A stretch of 50,405 nucleotides of DNA, taken from positions 1 through 50,405 of the forward strand of contig JAIYBU010000163.1 in the NCBI GenBank assembly GCA_027488335.1. Direction: 5' to 3'. Both the position numbers and the translations under genes were made by a program. The notes beneath the pieces were generated by a model. That model was not told the DNA's origin. It did not search any database and worked only from the letters and a program-made list of their open reading frames with translations. This DNA comes from Cytophagaceae bacterium. GTDB lineage: Bacteria; Bacteroidota; Bacteroidia; Cytophagales; Spirosomataceae. Below are positions 50,141 through 50,405 of the stretch, in pieces; the first letter of the stretch is position 1, and each line of letters begins with the position of its first letter.

Positions 50141-50405
<265 letters not shown>

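Overview
This 50.4 kb window looks like chromosomal DNA from a member of Bacteroidota, most likely Cytophagales (Spirosomaceae/Cytophagaceae-like; the genus is not certain). The grounds are a low-GC composition; promoters of the Bacteroidota type (TTG or TTTG, 18-20 bp, TAnnTTTG) with almost no Shine-Dalgarno signals; several proteins with signal peptides or lipoboxes; and families typical of the phylum (DUF2480, BshC, membrane LytTR regulators, Uma2, YdeI/OmdA). There is no phage, insertion sequence, CRISPR array, rRNA or recognisable tRNA. It is densely packed housekeeping and accessory DNA, with the 3' end of one core gene (rpoC) at the right edge and the 5' part of another (nuoL) at the left.

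Layout. 0-2.7 kb (minus): nuoL (partial), nuoK and a DEDDh exonuclease. 2.9-4.9 kb: exported patatin lipase, a 60-aa protein and a membrane protein. 4.9-8.8 kb (minus): a run from MazG-like pyrophosphohydrolase through two membrane proteins and DUF2480 to gltX. 9.0-13.4 kb: M28/glutaminyl-cyclase-like lipoprotein, ilvE, Uma2 nuclease-fold protein and a serine hydrolase. 13.7-17.2 kb (plus): polyprenyl synthase, rhomboid, membrane LytTR regulator and a DUF2306-like membrane protein behind four 20-bp phased repeats. 17.3-18.9 kb: an Ada-type alkyltransferase convergent with a 2OG-Fe(II) oxygenase. 19.1-23.0 kb (plus): marR, GNAT, PLP decarboxylase, GNAT, then tpiA. 23.1-27.4 kb: YdeI-like protein, a glutathionylspermidine-synthase-like ligase with a lipoprotein partner, a PqqB-like hydrolase and an anchored hypothetical. 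27.5-34.8 kb (minus): tetR, thioesterase, tolC, quinone reductase, membrane-fusion protein and RND pump, with two matching operator-like palindromes. 34.9-39.6 kb (minus): bshC, long-chain acyl-CoA ligase and an alpha/beta-hydrolase lipoprotein. 39.7 kb: a decayed Rossmann-fold pseudogene. 39.9-46.0 kb (minus): VTT membrane protein, a beta-barrel candidate, a CBM48-like protein with a histone-H1-like tail, two coiled-coil membrane proteins flanking a pentapeptide-repeat protein, and a HigA-N-like miniprotein. 46.3-50.0 kb (plus): folA and a SNF2 ATPase. 50.1-50.4 kb: rpoC 3' end (minus).

The clearest functional units are the TetR-controlled efflux system, the MarR-controlled decarboxylase/acetyltransferase cluster, the LytTR/DUF2306 pair and a probable alkylation-repair pair. 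No gene set is convincingly a new defence system. The best candidates for something undescribed are the coiled-coil membrane/pentapeptide locus (42.6-46.0 kb), the phased-repeat LytTR control region, and a family of short palindromes (five copies) that sit on or next to stop codons.
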